From NCBI GenBank assembly GCA_037954665.1, contig JBBMOL010000286.1:496001-560000 (forward strand): 64,000 bases of DNA, given 5' to 3'. The DNA comes from Laguncularia racemosa (taxonomy: Eukaryota > Streptophyta > Magnoliopsida > Myrtales > Combretaceae). Under the pieces are notes generated by a model. That model made no database searches. It was not told where the DNA came from and was given only the letters and a program-made list of their open reading frames with translations. How positions within the stretch are numbered: position 1 is the first letter of the stretch; every line of letters starts with the position of its first letter. Below are positions 45,300 to 56,650 of the stretch, in pieces. The position numbers and the translations under genes were made by a program.

Positions 45300-48173
45300 G
45301 CTTGTGGAAGATTTTCTCTCAAATCTGATGGGTCTTCATGAAGACCTTCTAGTAGGTAAGGTGACAAATTTGAAACATTGAATGCAGCAGAAACACCGTA
45401 TTCTCCTAGTAATTCCAACTTGTAAGCATTGTTGTTGATGTGCTTCAAAATCTTGAATGGTCCATCTACTCTAGGTGAAAGTTTCTGTAATTTCTTGTGA
45501 GGAAACCGATCCTTACTAAGATGAATCTAAACCAAGTCACTCGGATTAAAAATCTTGGCCTTCTTATGTTTGTTACCTTAAAGTTGCTATTGCTCTTGAG
45601 TTTTCTTAAGGTGTTCAGATGCCTTCTAATGAAGCTTCCAAAATCTCCTGGGAACGCTCCACTCCACTCAAACTTTCTTCCTTTGTTGCCGGTTTAGTTA
45701 TCAAATCTAATGGAATTGTAGGATTATAGATATACACAACTTCAAAGGGGGACTTACCAGTTGAATTATAAGTCGACCTATTGTAAGCAAACTCAATAAT
45801 AGGGAGGCACAAGTCCCAATCGATAAGATTCTTGCCAATCGTTGCTCTCAGTAAGGCACCAAGAGTACAATTGACAACTTCTATCTAACCGTCTGTTAGA
45901 GGGTAACAAGATGTACTATACATGAGCTTAGTACTAAGTCGCTTCGAAAGTGTCTTCTAGAAGAAGTTGAGAAACTTAGTGTCTCTATTAGACACTATGC
46001 TGTGGGAAACACCATATAACCTTATAATTTCCTGCACAAGAAGGTTAGTAATAAAAATTACATCATCTGTTTCATGATAAGGTATGAAGTAGGATATTTT
46101 ACTAAAGCGGTCGACGGCCATCATGATGGAGTCTTTACCTCTCCGGGTCCTGGGAAGACCAAAGACAAAATCCATACTAATATCAATCCATAGCTATGTG
46201 GGTAAAGGTAAATGCATATATTCACCCCAAGTTTCTTTCTTTCCCTTTGCCCTCTTACAAACCTCACATCTCTCCAAAACCTTGTGTACATCTTTCAACA
46301 TACCCCTCTAATAAAAATGTTCCTTTAACAATTCTAAGGTCCTTTTTTTACCAAAGTTCCCTGATAATCCTCTAGCATGAGCTTACCGTACCAACAATTC
46401 CCTCATAGACCCATAGGGTATGCACAACTTTCCTGCTTTATACAAAAACCCATCTATCATATAATAACCATCTACTACATTTCCTCAAGAGCACTGCTCA
46501 ACAATCAATTTCAGGTGATCATCATGAACATATTGTTCCTTCATTAATTCAAACCCAATAAACTTTGACTAAAGAGAAGTGATAAGTACAAACCTGCATG
46601 ATAACGCATCAGCTACAATATTTGTACTCTCCTTCTTGTACTTAATCACATAAGCGAAGCTCTCTATAAATTCCACTCACATCACTTAATGTTTAGATAA
46701 GTATTGTTGGCCCTTGAAGTGCTTTAAAGATTCATGGTCTGTATAGATAATAAACTTGTTAGGAAAGAGATAGTGCTGCCACGACATCAATGCAAGCACT
46801 AAGGAATAAAACTCCTTATCATACACTGAGTAGTTTAAAGGTGCACCACTTAGTTTCTCACTGAAATATGCAAGGGGTCTTTTATCCTACATCAACACTG
46901 CACCAATACCTACTACTAATGCATCACATTCCAGCTCAAAAGTTTTGTCAAAATCTGGTAATGCTAACACTGGAGCACTAGTCAACCTCGCCTTAATCTC
47001 TTCAAAACCCCTCTGAGCCCGATCTCCCTACACAAAATGAACATTTGTTTTAGTCAATTTAGTTAGTGGACTCATAATATTGCTGAAGTTTTTGACAAAT
47101 CTTCCATAAAAAGAAGCCAAACCATGGAAACTCTTCACATCAACTACTAATTGTGGCATTGGCCACTCCATGATGGCCCTAATTTTCTCTTCATCAACCC
47201 TCACATTAGAACCAGTCACAATAAAGCCCAAAAATGTTACTTTTGACTGACAAATAAGCACTTCTTGAGATTCCCATATAACCTTTGATCTCTCAAGATT
47301 GAAAAGACTACCTGTAAATGCTCAACATGACTATCTGGGTCTTTACTGAAAATCAAGATGTCATCAAAATACATGACAACAAATTTTCCCAAAAATTCTT
47401 TCATGACATGATTTATAAGTCGCATGAAAGTACTAGGGGCATTGATTAATCCAAATGGCATGACCATCCACTCATACAAACCATGCTGTGTCTTCAAAGT
47501 GGTCTTCCACTCATCTCCTACCCTCATACAAATTTGGTGATACCTACTCTTAAGGTCAACCTTAGAGAATACATGTGAACCATTTAGTTCATCCAGCACA
47601 TCATCAAGTTTAGGAATGGGGTACCTGTACTTGATGGTAATTTTATTGATGGCTCTACTTTCAATGCACATATGCCATGTACCATCCTTCTTCAAAATAA
47701 GAAGTGTTAGAGTAGCACAAAGGGCTAATACTCTCTCTAACAAAAACTCGTTCTAACAGTTCACCACCTGTCACTTCAACTCTTTGGCTTCTTTAGGATT
47801 CATACGATAAGTTGGCCGATTTGCTAAGATTGACCCGATTGCAAATCAATCGCATGCTCAATGCTTCTCACTGGTGGTAATTCCTTAGGTAACTCCTCAA
47901 GGAATATATCCATGTACTTAGCTAGCACTTGGTTTACAATAGGAGGCAATTGTTCTTACCTATCAATCTCCAACATATACTTCATTTGCAATAAATATAC
48001 TGGCCTCTCTTCCTGAATTGCCTCTTTCAATTCCTTCTACCTCACAAATAAGGTTTTCTTTTTAGTGGTTTTATTGATCTATCTCTATGCTTCTTATACT
48101 TTAGCTGGTGACATGAGATTTAAAAAAATTCGTTTGCCATCCTTCTAGAACACATAGGTGTTCTTAAACCCAT
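45300..48173 (-). pseudogene. Gypsy pol remnant: protease end, RT, RNase H, integrase
   Basis: Order on the minus strand: the protease tail (48173-48100), then RT 47743-47237 with WHMCIESRAINKITIKYRYP, DVLDELNGSHVFSKVDLKSR, YEWMVMPFGLINAPSTFMRL and VVMYFDDILIFSKD (catalytic YFDD intact). Next are the connection region (VTFLGFIVTGSNVRVDEEKI) and RNase H remnants near 46.6-46.9 kb. Integrase core segments MDFVFGLPRTRRGKDSIMMA (46175 down) and FAYNRSTYNSTGKSPFEVVY (45812 down) follow, then the C-terminal GPF..L..NNAYKLELLGEYG. Stops and frameshifts separate the blocks. Related intact proteins copy and integrate the element. Confidence 0.85.
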
Positions 48174-49183
48174 TGATAGGAATCGGACTCTTCCAGAACC
48201 TATCACCAGGGCCCGAGCTAAGGGTCTCCATAATCTAGCTTTAAGGGTTTTGCTAGAGAAACTTAACCTTGAGAAAACTAACCTACTTCCTATATCTTTG
48301 CACTATAATTTTGATGCATTTCAGTAGGTTCATTTGTCAGTCATACAGGATGCAAAAACACCCATACTACTGAGCGAATCAAGGTTGTCAACGGAACCTG
48401 ATTCAAAAGCTTCTTGAAGACCGGCATCATGAAGGACCATTTGTTTTATATATTTCTTCTTTTATGAACTATTTTGGTTGTATTTTGGTTTTGGGACACT
48501 TTTATTTCCTTATAATTTTCATTTAGGACTAGCTACCTTAAAAGTGGCAAACTTGTAATTTTGACCACTTTCTAACTCTAGGAGTAGCAAGTATAAATAC
48601 TTGCTTAGAAGAGGGTTTGAGGAGACCATATTTTTCAGAAATAACGTAGCACTTTCACGTGTGGAATTAGGGTTCATCCTTAGTTCAAACCTCTTATCAA
48701 TTTCAACTTAAGAATTGGAATTGTGGCGAGTGCGACAAAGGAGAATTGTGAGTCATATCGATTCGCCTTTGTTGTATGTTCATTTCTTCTCTAGTGAGTC
48801 ATATCTAGGGTAGATTTGAATCTTTCTTGGACCTATTGGTGATTGTAATTCGTGGATAATCATCTTGTAAGGTTGATTGTTCATTGAGATTGAATTGCTC
48901 TTTAGTGATTGGCGTGAATTGGCATGGTTGGAAGGGTTTGAGTTCACGGTTTTTTGAGCTTGTCTTTTTCATCCATTTCACGTGTAATTGTCTTGTTCTT
49001 ATTGTTGATTAGTGAAATTGACCATTAGTGGGAGTTAATTGAATCTTTTGAACCACTGGATTGCATCAAAGTTCCGTTAGGGTCACGCAATTTCCTAGTC
49101 CTTTAAACCGGTTTTGTATAAGACTTGAGACTTGTTTTTCTTGAGTCATTTGATTGTGCTTGAAAGTGGTTTTGAGCACATCA
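48174..49183 (+). repeat. 5' LTR of the + strand gypsy element
   Basis: 1010 bp, TGATAGGAATCGG to GAGCACATCA. TATA box TATAAATA at 48592-48599 lies within the palindrome GCAAGTATAAATACTTGC (48587-48604). Confidence 0.85.
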
Positions 49184-49188
49184 TCTTT

Positions 49189-49200
49189 TGGTATCAGAGC
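49189..49200 (+). promoter_or_regulatory. Primer-binding site (initiator-Met tRNA type)
   Basis: TGGTATCAGAGC, an exact match to the complement of the plant initiator-Met tRNA 3' end, five bases after the LTR. Confidence 0.9.
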
Positions 49201-50009
49201 ACAAGTTGAGAGAAGGGATTGATTGTTGTTTGATTTCGTGATATTCATCTTCAATTAGGGTATTCAATTTGAACCGCAAATTGTGTTGTTGTGTAGCTTT
49301 AAGTTTGCGAAAATTACCTTGGTTGGAATTTTGATTTGCTACTTGTTGGAGTTAGATTGGGAGGTTATTGTAGCTTCTTGTGATTAATTATTTCATGGAA
49401 GGAAAGAAGCATAGAAGTGTTGTTTAATTCAACAATTTTTGAACTTGAAAACTTACCATTCTCTTACCGTGACTAGCTTGTGGCGTGAAGGAGTTTGTGA
49501 GATTTGTTGTTGTGATTCCATTGTGTAATTCTAAAATGGAGAAGTGCAATTTACAGATTTGCATTGAGTTGAGTAGTAAGGAATCTATTTGAATTCAAAC
49601 ACATTCCATTAAGTTGTGGGAGTTAATGAGTGTTATTTGAATTTGAAATTCATTACTTACCAATTAAGGAAGGCTTGCAATTAGTGAAGTGGTTTGAAAT
49701 TCAAATTGGAGTTGCTGCCTATTGATGATTTTCGAATTACATTTGTGGGAAGTGGTATAATTGTTGTGTTGTCATCTTTGCCGTGGGAAGTGGAAGCGTA
49801 CTTGTTGTTATTGCCACTTGTGTTGTTGCTGTGGAAGTGAAAGCATATTTATTGTTGTTGTCACTTGTGTTGCCGTGGGAGTAACTTGTGGAACTTAGAA
49901 ATTTGTTGTACTGTGATCTTGAAAGAAGTGGGAAATATTGTTCACGTGTTAATTGAGTTTGAATTCCACAATGTCTACTGATATGCTTCAATATGCTAAT
50001 GTATTGCGA

Positions 50010-50440
50010 TGAACATTAAGTACATTTGCTAATGAGGAGGAAGAATAAAGGGAAAACTTGTTCCACACTTCTTGTAGGATACAAGAAAATTTATGTGTCC
50101 TTATAATAGATGATGGTAATTGTACTAATGTAGTAGCTGCATCATTGGTATCGAAGCTAAAGCTTTCAACTATTCCACATCCTAAACCATATAAACTACA
50201 TTGGCTTAATGATTAAGGAAGTCTGTATGTTACCCAAAGAGCTAGGGTACCCTTCAGTATAGGGGACAAGTATTGTGATGAAATTGAATGTGATATCTTA
50301 CCTATGTGTGCATCCCATATTTTGCTTGGCAGACCTTAGTTATATGATAGGAGGGTCTTACATGATGGCTTTAGGAATACATATTTGTTCCAAAGGAGGG
50401 CAAATGAATTATTCTGAATCCTATGCCACCTTTAGAGGTC
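50010..50440 (+). pseudogene. Gypsy protease remnant
   Basis: The reading includes RENLFHTSCRIQENLCVLII, then DDGNCTNVVAASLVSKLKL (active-site region, with DDGN in place of the usual DSGA/DGGS), SLYVTQRARVPFSIGDKY, CDILPMCASHILLGRP and LYDRRVLHDGFRNTYLF. It matches the protease of the 25016-30168 element block by block. Several stops (for example WLND followed by TAA) show it is inactive. No gag precedes it. Confidence 0.8.
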
Positions 50441-50589
50441 CATAATGTCCAGCAACAAATTAATCGACCATCAGAGGTTAAGAAGGCTTTGATACAAAAT
50501 GACGTTTCTGAGGAAAAAAAGGTGTTGTTGATGGCATAGAGTGAGATGGAGAGGCTAATCATAGAAGAGGCTCCAACATACTTGCTTCA

Positions 50590-51838
50590 ATTGAGATGTG
50601 TATTAGGGTTACGGGAACCATAGTCTCTACCTCCAGCAGTTTCTCAGGTATTGAATGAGTATACTGACATTTTTCCTGATGATTTGCTAGCAGGATTACC
50701 ACCCTTGAGAGGGATAGAGCATACTATTGATCTTATGCCCGGTTTAGTGTTACCAAACCGACCTGCATATCGCATGAATCCTGAGGAGGCTAAGGAATTG
50801 AAACGTCAGGTAGATGAATTGGTGGAACAGGGGTTTGTTAGAGAAAGTCTTAGCTCATGTGCTGTTCCCGCCCTTCTTGTTCCCAAGAAGGATGGAACTT
50901 GGAGAATGTGTATCAATAGCAGAGCCATCAACAAAATCACCATTAAATACAGGTATCCTATTCCTAGACTTGATGATATGTTGGATGAGCTGCATGGTTC
51001 ACAGATTTTCTCTAAAGTGGATCTTAAAAGCGGATATCACCAAATTCGGATGAGGGAAGGGGATAAATGGAAGATCGCTTTTAAAACAAGTCATGGACTG
51101 TATGGATGGTTGGTTATGCCCTTCGGTTTGAGTAATGCTCCTAGTACTTTTATGAGATTGATGAACTATGTATTGAAAGAATTTCTAGGAAAATTTGTTG
51201 TTGTTTATTTTGATGATATTGTGATCTACAGTAAAGACCTAGAATAACATGCGGAGCATCTTCGAGCAGTATTTTCAATATTGAAGACACAACAGCTATT
51301 TGCAAATATTCAGAAGTGTTCCTTTTGCCAAACTGAGGTAACATTTTTGGGTTTTGTTGTGCTGGGTTCAGGTGTTAAGATGGATGAGGAGAAAGTGAGG
51401 GCGATCAAAGAATGGTCAACACCCACTTTAGTTACTGAGATAAAAAGTTTTCATGGGCTTGCATCCTTTTATAGACGCTTTGTCCAAAATTTCAGTAACA
51501 TTGTCAGTCCTCTCATAGAACTGACTAAGAAGAGTGTTCCTTTTATTTGAAGTGAAAAGGCCTAGAGGAGTTTTGAAGAGATAAAAGAAAAACTCACTTG
51601 TGCTCTATTATTGGTCTTACCTGATTTTGACAAAGTTTTTGAATTGGAATGTGATACTTCGGGGATTGGAATTGGTGCTGTATTAATGTAGGAGAAGAGA
51701 CCTATAGCATATTTTAGTGAAAAGTTGAGTGGAGCAACTTTGAACTATTCTATATATGATAAGGAATTTTATTCCTTAGTGAGGGCTCTCATGACGTGGT
51801 AGCATTATCTCTTCACGAAGGAGTTTATTATTTATACC
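50590..51838 (+). pseudogene. Gypsy RT and partial RNase H
   Basis: A 198-codon open frame (50651-51247) holds PPLRGIEHTIDLMPGL, AVPALLVPKKDGTWRMCINS, KIFSK-like QIFSKVDLKSGYHQIRM, GWLVMPFGLSNAPSTF and VVVYFDDIVIYSKDLE. All RT blocks are present, with YFDD intact. A TAA at 51245-51247 breaks the frame. The thumb/connection region follows (SFCQTEVTFLGFVVLGSGVK, SFHGLASFYRRFVQNFSNIV). RNase H begins ELECDTSGIGIGAVLM, with stops, and ends abruptly at FII where the Ogre-like LTR starts. The RT style is close to the Reina/CRM side of the chromoviruses; the lineage is inferred. Confidence 0.88.
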
Positions 51839-52132
51839 TGTAAACACCCCATTTTTGCCCTAGGAATCCACAATAATCAACAATAATCAAGTTCCAATTT
51901 TTTTCAATTTTTTCCAATTTTTCCCTAATTTAGCATAAATAATTAAAAATATTCAAAAAAAATAAAAAATAAATAGGAAAAAACGTCAATTTTGAAAAAT
52001 GATTTCAGAAATGGCAATAATGAATAATAAATAATTTTTACAAATTTTTGAAATTTCAAAAAATACAAAAAAATAAAAAAATCGCATTGCATATATGCAA
52101 TTTGCGAATAAAAGAAAATCAGGAAAATGGGC

Positions 52133-52197
52133 TAGCCCAGCTGGTCCGGACCATGGCTAAGGCACGCGCAGGGGGGCTCGGTCACGGGTTCAAAACC
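52133..52197 (+). other. tRNA-like A/B box block in the 5' LTR
   Basis: TAGCCCAGCTGG (52133-52144) is a perfect fit to the Pol III A box TRGCNNAGYNGG. GGTTCAAAACC (52187-52197) fits the B box GGTTCRANNCC, and the flanking CGGG/CCCG can pair as a T-arm stem. The 54 nt spacing matches a class II (long variable arm) tRNA. It may be a tRNA- or SINE-derived piece captured by the LTR. Confidence 0.6.
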
Positions 52198-52542
52198 CGG
52201 GGGAAGCAGCTTTCGCGTTTTGCGAATTTTTCATTTACCCAAGACACGTGGCAGCATCTGATTGGCTGGAGGAAGCGCACGCGCCGGGTGCGTGATCTTC
52301 TCCTACCTCGAGCCTGAGATCGCCGGCGGAAGAGGAAATTCGAATTTCGGCCGTTTCGATTCGATTTTTTGCACAAATCCAATAGATCTTCAACAGAAAT
52401 AAGATAAACATTATCTAATCGGAATCAAATCGCAATAAATCGATGGATAGACACAAATCGGAGTTGGTTTATTTTTTAACTGAAAATCCGATTAGCTTCG
52501 ATCGGAGGAAATCCGAGCTTATCCAGCTCGGTTTCAAGTGCC

Positions 52543-52550
52543 TATAAATA
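52543..52550 (+). promoter_or_regulatory. TATA box of the 5' LTR
   Basis: TATAAATA in CCTATAAATAGAGGAGG, followed by a purine-rich leader, is a canonical plant Pol II core promoter. It is conserved at 63196-63203 in the 3' LTR. Confidence 0.75.
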
Positions 52551-53983
52551 GAGGAGGAGGTGAGGAAGCCAAAGGAGGAATCATAAGTGAGAGAAAGAGA
52601 GAGAAAGGAGCGAATCGGAGTACGTCGGAGAAGCTTGAAGTCGAAACCACCAACCGGAGCTAGAGCCACCGCAAGGAGACGTTCTGGGAGCAAACCACCG
52701 CCACCATTGGATTCAGCAACCTCGAGAATCTAGGATTCGACACCTCACCCGCTGCAAAAGGCCACCGGAACGCCGTGAACGAGCCTTCCCCGCCGCCGTG
52801 TCCGATCGATCCGACTCGACTCGATTCGACCCGATCGACCCGACCCGCGCACCGATCCGGATCCAGGTAAGTCGGATTTTCTGGATTTTTTTAATTTTAT
52901 TTTATTTTATTTAATTAATTTTGTTTATTTATTTATTCTGAATTAATTAATTAATTAATTATTTGTTATTTAGTTATTTATTTATTTTTTTATGTTTTAT
53001 TTTTAATAAATAGGAAAATATAGAAATTAGATTTTTCTAGAATTTAATAATGTAGAAAAATAACAAATAGATAAATAAATAAAAAAAAAGAAAAATAATA
53101 AAAAACATTAGGAAAATAATCATAAAATTTTAGATGTCAAAATATGATAGATAATAAACCAAAAATTCCCAAAAATCCCAAAAATCACAAAAATTCCCAA
53201 AAATCACGAAAATCAATAAAAATTCGCAAAAATCACAAAAATCCACAAAATTCTTAGAAATCACAAAAATAACAAAAAAAATCACAAAAATCATAAAAAA
53301 ATTCAAAGAAATTATAAAAGAATCATAAAAAAAATGAGTTTTAGCACTTAGAAAAATCATTTTTCTTCAAATAAATCCAAAATTGATGTTTTTCCCTAAA
53401 ATCATTTTCAAAATAAAATCAAAGCTTAGGCTTAGAAGTTTTTTTAGAATGAAATCCCAAAAGTGATAAAAACATAAAACTAAAAGAGGTTTCATAAATT
53501 AAAATTCACCAACCAACTTAAAGTTTTCAGAAAAGCGAACTACGGCTTGTTTGATTCTGAGTAGCAGGTACGTAGGCACCCATTCGGTCAACCCATAAAA
53601 ATGAATGAAAAATCATTTTTAAATAATTCAAAAACATAATAAAGTAACAGAAACACAATGAAACACATTTATAAAGAGGAACAATTTTAGGAGATTAGGT
53701 GGTAACCGTAAAGGTTTTAATAGGTTAGCCTCCGGACTTAGAAACTCTGGTTTTCCCTTTTCCTCTTTTCAAAAACAAGAAGAGGAAATAACGACGACTA
53801 GTGGTCCAAATTAAGACTAATCCGCTCCTTTAGTCTTAATTCAATTTTTCCCAACAACAGTTGGGTGGCGACTCCAAAATTAAACGAAATTCCTAATTCA
53901 AGTCGAGGATCTACATTAGATGAGCATAGGGTCTAGTCTAGATCGGATTAGGAATGGGAATTCAGAAATTAGACTCGACAGGA

Positions 53984-54001
53984 TGGCGACTCCGCTGGGG
54001 A
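53984..54001 (+). promoter_or_regulatory. Primer-binding site of the Ogre-like element
   Basis: TGGCGACTCCGCTGGGGA, three bases after the LTR end. From memory, Ogre elements use a tRNA-Arg primer with this kind of site. It is clearly not the initiator-Met type used by the neighbouring gypsy elements. Confidence 0.8.
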
Positions 54002-54496
54002 AAAAAATGCCAGTAGGCTAGCCACCTGAATATCTTCGAATTGTTCGCTTTAAGAAATGTGTTTCATTCTTTTTACTCTGTTGCTAACCTTTTAGGAATT
54101 AGTTAGATTTTTAGTTTTTCTTTCTTGTGGGGGTTCAGCATGCATACATATGTTTGTGTGAGTAGATGCGGTCGAACCCGGACCGTCCTAGAAACCTAAG
54201 ACGGGGAGCCATTGTGTAGGTTTCGGGCGAAGTGAGTTGATTCACCGTTCGGGACCGATTAGGCTACCCCACCCTATGCTTCGATATGGCCTGAGATCCA
54301 TTTCTTCGAGAATGCGGGAGGCCATAGAGCTCGGGAACCAATTAGAACCAACCTACTTGCATACATGACATCATAAGGGGTTTGACAAGTGAATGACAAT
54401 GTAATGGTTTGTTATTTTGTCCTTGGAGTTCAGGACCATTTCCCTGTAATGTTTTCGTAGTTCTGTTTGTAACTAGGCTATTTCTTATTGTAATAG
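54002..54496 (+). other. Leader of the Ogre-like element
   Basis: About 500 bp between PBS and ORF1 with no long frame. It probably carries packaging and translation signals; none can be identified by eye. Confidence 0.5.
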
Positions 54497-56021
54497 ATGG
54501 CTAGCAGTGCAGTCAACTGTCTCCTCCGCAAAGAAATACGGGTGTACAAACCTTTGGACCCGAAATTGGTATTGGGCCACTGGTTTACTTTGTACAACCC
54601 AGAGGAGCAGGCCTTTATCCAGCAAAAGATCGGCCCCATACTCTCACTGACAAAGATAGAGGTGAATTTGCCTTTAGTCCGGGCCATGCTCCAATTATGG
54701 GAAATCGAGCTCGCTGCTTTCCTTATCGGGCCTCATGAGATCACCCCTACCCTGGAAGAGTACACCCAGTTGCTACAGGCTCTAGTACTGACTGATCAAA
54801 TCTATACGCCAGACCTTGAGGCAGGCCAGCCGGTACCTTCAGCAGATTATTAGGCATCCGTAAGACAGCAGTCAACAAAGCCCTGACAGACTGTAATGGA
54901 TATTGCATACGGATGGATGATTTAGAAGCATGGTTCATCGCCCGAGAGGACAATGGGGATAGAAAGGACGTCCTGAGTGGGGACCCCAAAACTTACAGAT
55001 AGAGAAGGGTGAACGCTTTCATCTTGACAGCCTTCGCCACCATACTGTTCCCCACCGGGACCTTCTATATTCACTACAGGGTTGCAGAGCTGGTGACCCA
55101 ATTCCTGGAGGGAAGATCCTACATCCCGGCTCTACTGGCTGAACAGATCCGGAAATTTAAACTTCCTCAAGAAAAAAGGCCATGGATCCTTCGCTCCGGC
55201 CTCAACCTTCTGCTAATATGGTTTGTAAGCCACCTCAAGTGTTTTGGGTTGAACATGGTCAGGAAAACCCTAGCCCAACAGGTGGACCCGGTGGATTCAT
55301 GTGTAGAAAAGGTAAAGCTACCCGACGACCTTACCAGCCACAGTTGGGTAGAGCTGCTTAGGAGCTTCAGTGCCGAAGATATTTTATGGACAGCCAGGTG
55401 GAGTTGCTATAACAAAATCATCTTGACCTGTAGAAACTTCCAGGCGGTGCCTTTAATCGGAATCAACGGATGTATCGGATATCACCCAAACTCAGTGGTC
55501 CGCCAGTTCGGCACTATCCAAGATATCGTTTATCGGCCCTCGGTACAAGCAGTTACCTTTGATTATCAAGATCCAAACCTGTTAGTAGCTGAGAAGTTTG
55601 TGAAGCTGGCAGAGGTCAAAGCACTTTGGGAAGCCAGAATTGAAAGCCCGAACGTGGACCTCGGGGAATTAGATGGCGAAGTGGGAAAGCACCGAGCCAC
55701 CAGAGAATTTGTAATCCACCAGCTATACCAGACGGGAGAAAGAGCGTATCGGGTTCCAACGTCACTCAGCCAAGACCAAACAAGATTAACCCAGAGACAG
55801 AAATCTACCTGGAGCAAGTTAAGGCCCGAATGGAGGTATACTTTGAAACTGCAGATTATAAGAAAGACATCTGGAAGGGACGTTTCAAAGAATCCGACCA
55901 AAGGAACAAGGCTTTAGAAGCGCAATTAGAGAAGTGCCAAGCCAAAGTCAGGGAACTAGAAGCCGTCATCAGTGGGAAGTCTGAACCTCCACAACAGAAG
56001 ACTAAAAGAACTAGGAAGTAG
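54497..56021 (+). pseudogene. Ogre-type extra ORF1 (DUF7745-like), frameshifted
   Basis: Starts ATG at 54497 (MASSAVNCLLRKEIRVYKPL). It contains LGHWFTLYNPEEQAFIQQKI, LVRAMLQLWEIELAAF and EITPTLEEYTQLLQAL. It then changes frame near 54845, continues as VNKALTDCNGYCIRMDDLEA, TFYIHYRVAELVTQFLEGR, ILRSGLNLLLIWFVSHLKCF and WTARWSCYNKIILTCRNF, and changes frame again near 55830. The final part (about 60 residues) is charged and helical (RNKALEAQLEKCQAKVRELE), a likely coiled coil. The restored span would be about 500 residues. This plant-mobile-domain-like protein is known as the extra ORF upstream of gag in Ogre-type elements; its function is unknown. Two frameshifts and at least one stop make this copy defective. 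Confidence 0.8.
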
Positions 56022-56650
56022 ATCTTTATTTGTAATATTTTATTTTGAACTCCAGAATTTTTAATATTAATAAAAGTGAATTTTCATTATTACATTGTCA
56101 GTCAGTTGTCAACCCTTTTTTTTTTAATTTTTAGCATCCGTGTGACACATGCATAGCATTTGCATACATCATACTAAAAAAGAAAAATGCGCGCCAGGTA
56201 TCAAAATAGCTCCCAAGCAACCGAACCCTCCCAGAAGCCCAATTTGCACACATTCAAGACCAAAATGGCAAACAGTGGCAACAACACTAGCATTTAGTAC
56301 GTTCCTACAGCCGAAGAAGAAGCGCAAGTAAGAGGCGTCAAAGGCAGAATAAAAAGGAAGCTGATCGACACCCAGGTGTGCATCCCACCTCTCCAACAAT
56401 CTTTCCGAAAGGCAAACATCATTCAAGAGCTACGGATAAATGAAGAGGACGACAACAAAGGGAAATCAACCCCCCGCACGTCCAACCAGCATCCGGCTCT
56501 GAACAATTGGTTTTGTTATCCTATCAATAGCGCTAGGTTAGCTCAAAAGTAGAGAAAAATTATTAAACAAATTTTATTGAGACTCTTTATCAAGTTCAAT
56601 TACAGTTTGTTTTTTTCCTTCTTATATATATATGCTTTCATTTTACTCAG
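56022..56650 (+). other. Collapsed gag-protease region and putative intron end
   Basis: Only about 630 bp separate ORF1 from RT, whereas gag plus protease would need over 1.5 kb, so these domains are deleted. A short frame (KRKLIDTQVCIPPLQQ, near 56345-56400) may be a leftover. The stretch ends in a pyrimidine-rich tract and ACTCAG|A at 56650, a good splice acceptor. It may be the end of the intron known between protease and RT in Ogre elements. Confidence 0.6.

Larger units (their letters stand above)
44678..48173 (-). mobile_element. Ty3/gypsy element, minus strand, interrupted in protease
   Basis: From the right: the end of protease, RT, RNase H, integrase, a polypurine tract and a 3' LTR. 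It is broken at 48173 by insertion of a related + strand element, and the 5' part lies beyond that nest, outside the window. It abuts the LINE relic at 44675. The pol proteins resemble those of the + strand element at 50.6-51.8 kb, so this is the same broad chromovirus-like group. Confidence 0.85.
48174..51838 (+). mobile_element. Ty3/gypsy element, + strand, cut short by the Ogre-like insertion
   Basis: 5' LTR 48174-49183, Met-type PBS, ~800 bp leader with no gag, protease (about 50010-50440), RT and RNase H (50590-51838). It interrupts the minus-strand gypsy pol within protease and is itself interrupted within RNase H at 51839, so integrase and the 3' LTR must lie beyond 64000. Shared leader, LTR and protease sequence make it a relative of the 25016-30168 element. 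Confidence 0.88.
51839..53980 (+). repeat. 5' LTR of the Ogre-like element
   Basis: 2142 bp, TGTAAACACCCC to GACTCGACA. It contains a tRNA-like A/B box block (52133-52197), a TATA box (52543-52550), a GC-rich leader with a strong splice donor (CCAG|GTAAGT at 52866/52867) and an AT-rich U5. The short open frames inside it are not real genes. Confidence 0.9.

Noticed and set aside
52120..52210. Functional tRNA gene
   Set aside because: The A and B boxes fit, but I cannot draw a full acceptor and anticodon stem, and the block is repeated in LTRs. It was kept only as tRNA-like.
52048..52693. Small frames in the Ogre-like LTR (and their copies near 62.8-63.4 kb)
   Set aside because: They lie within LTR U3/R sequence. 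The peptide is arginine-rich from GC-rich DNA and is not expected to be translated.
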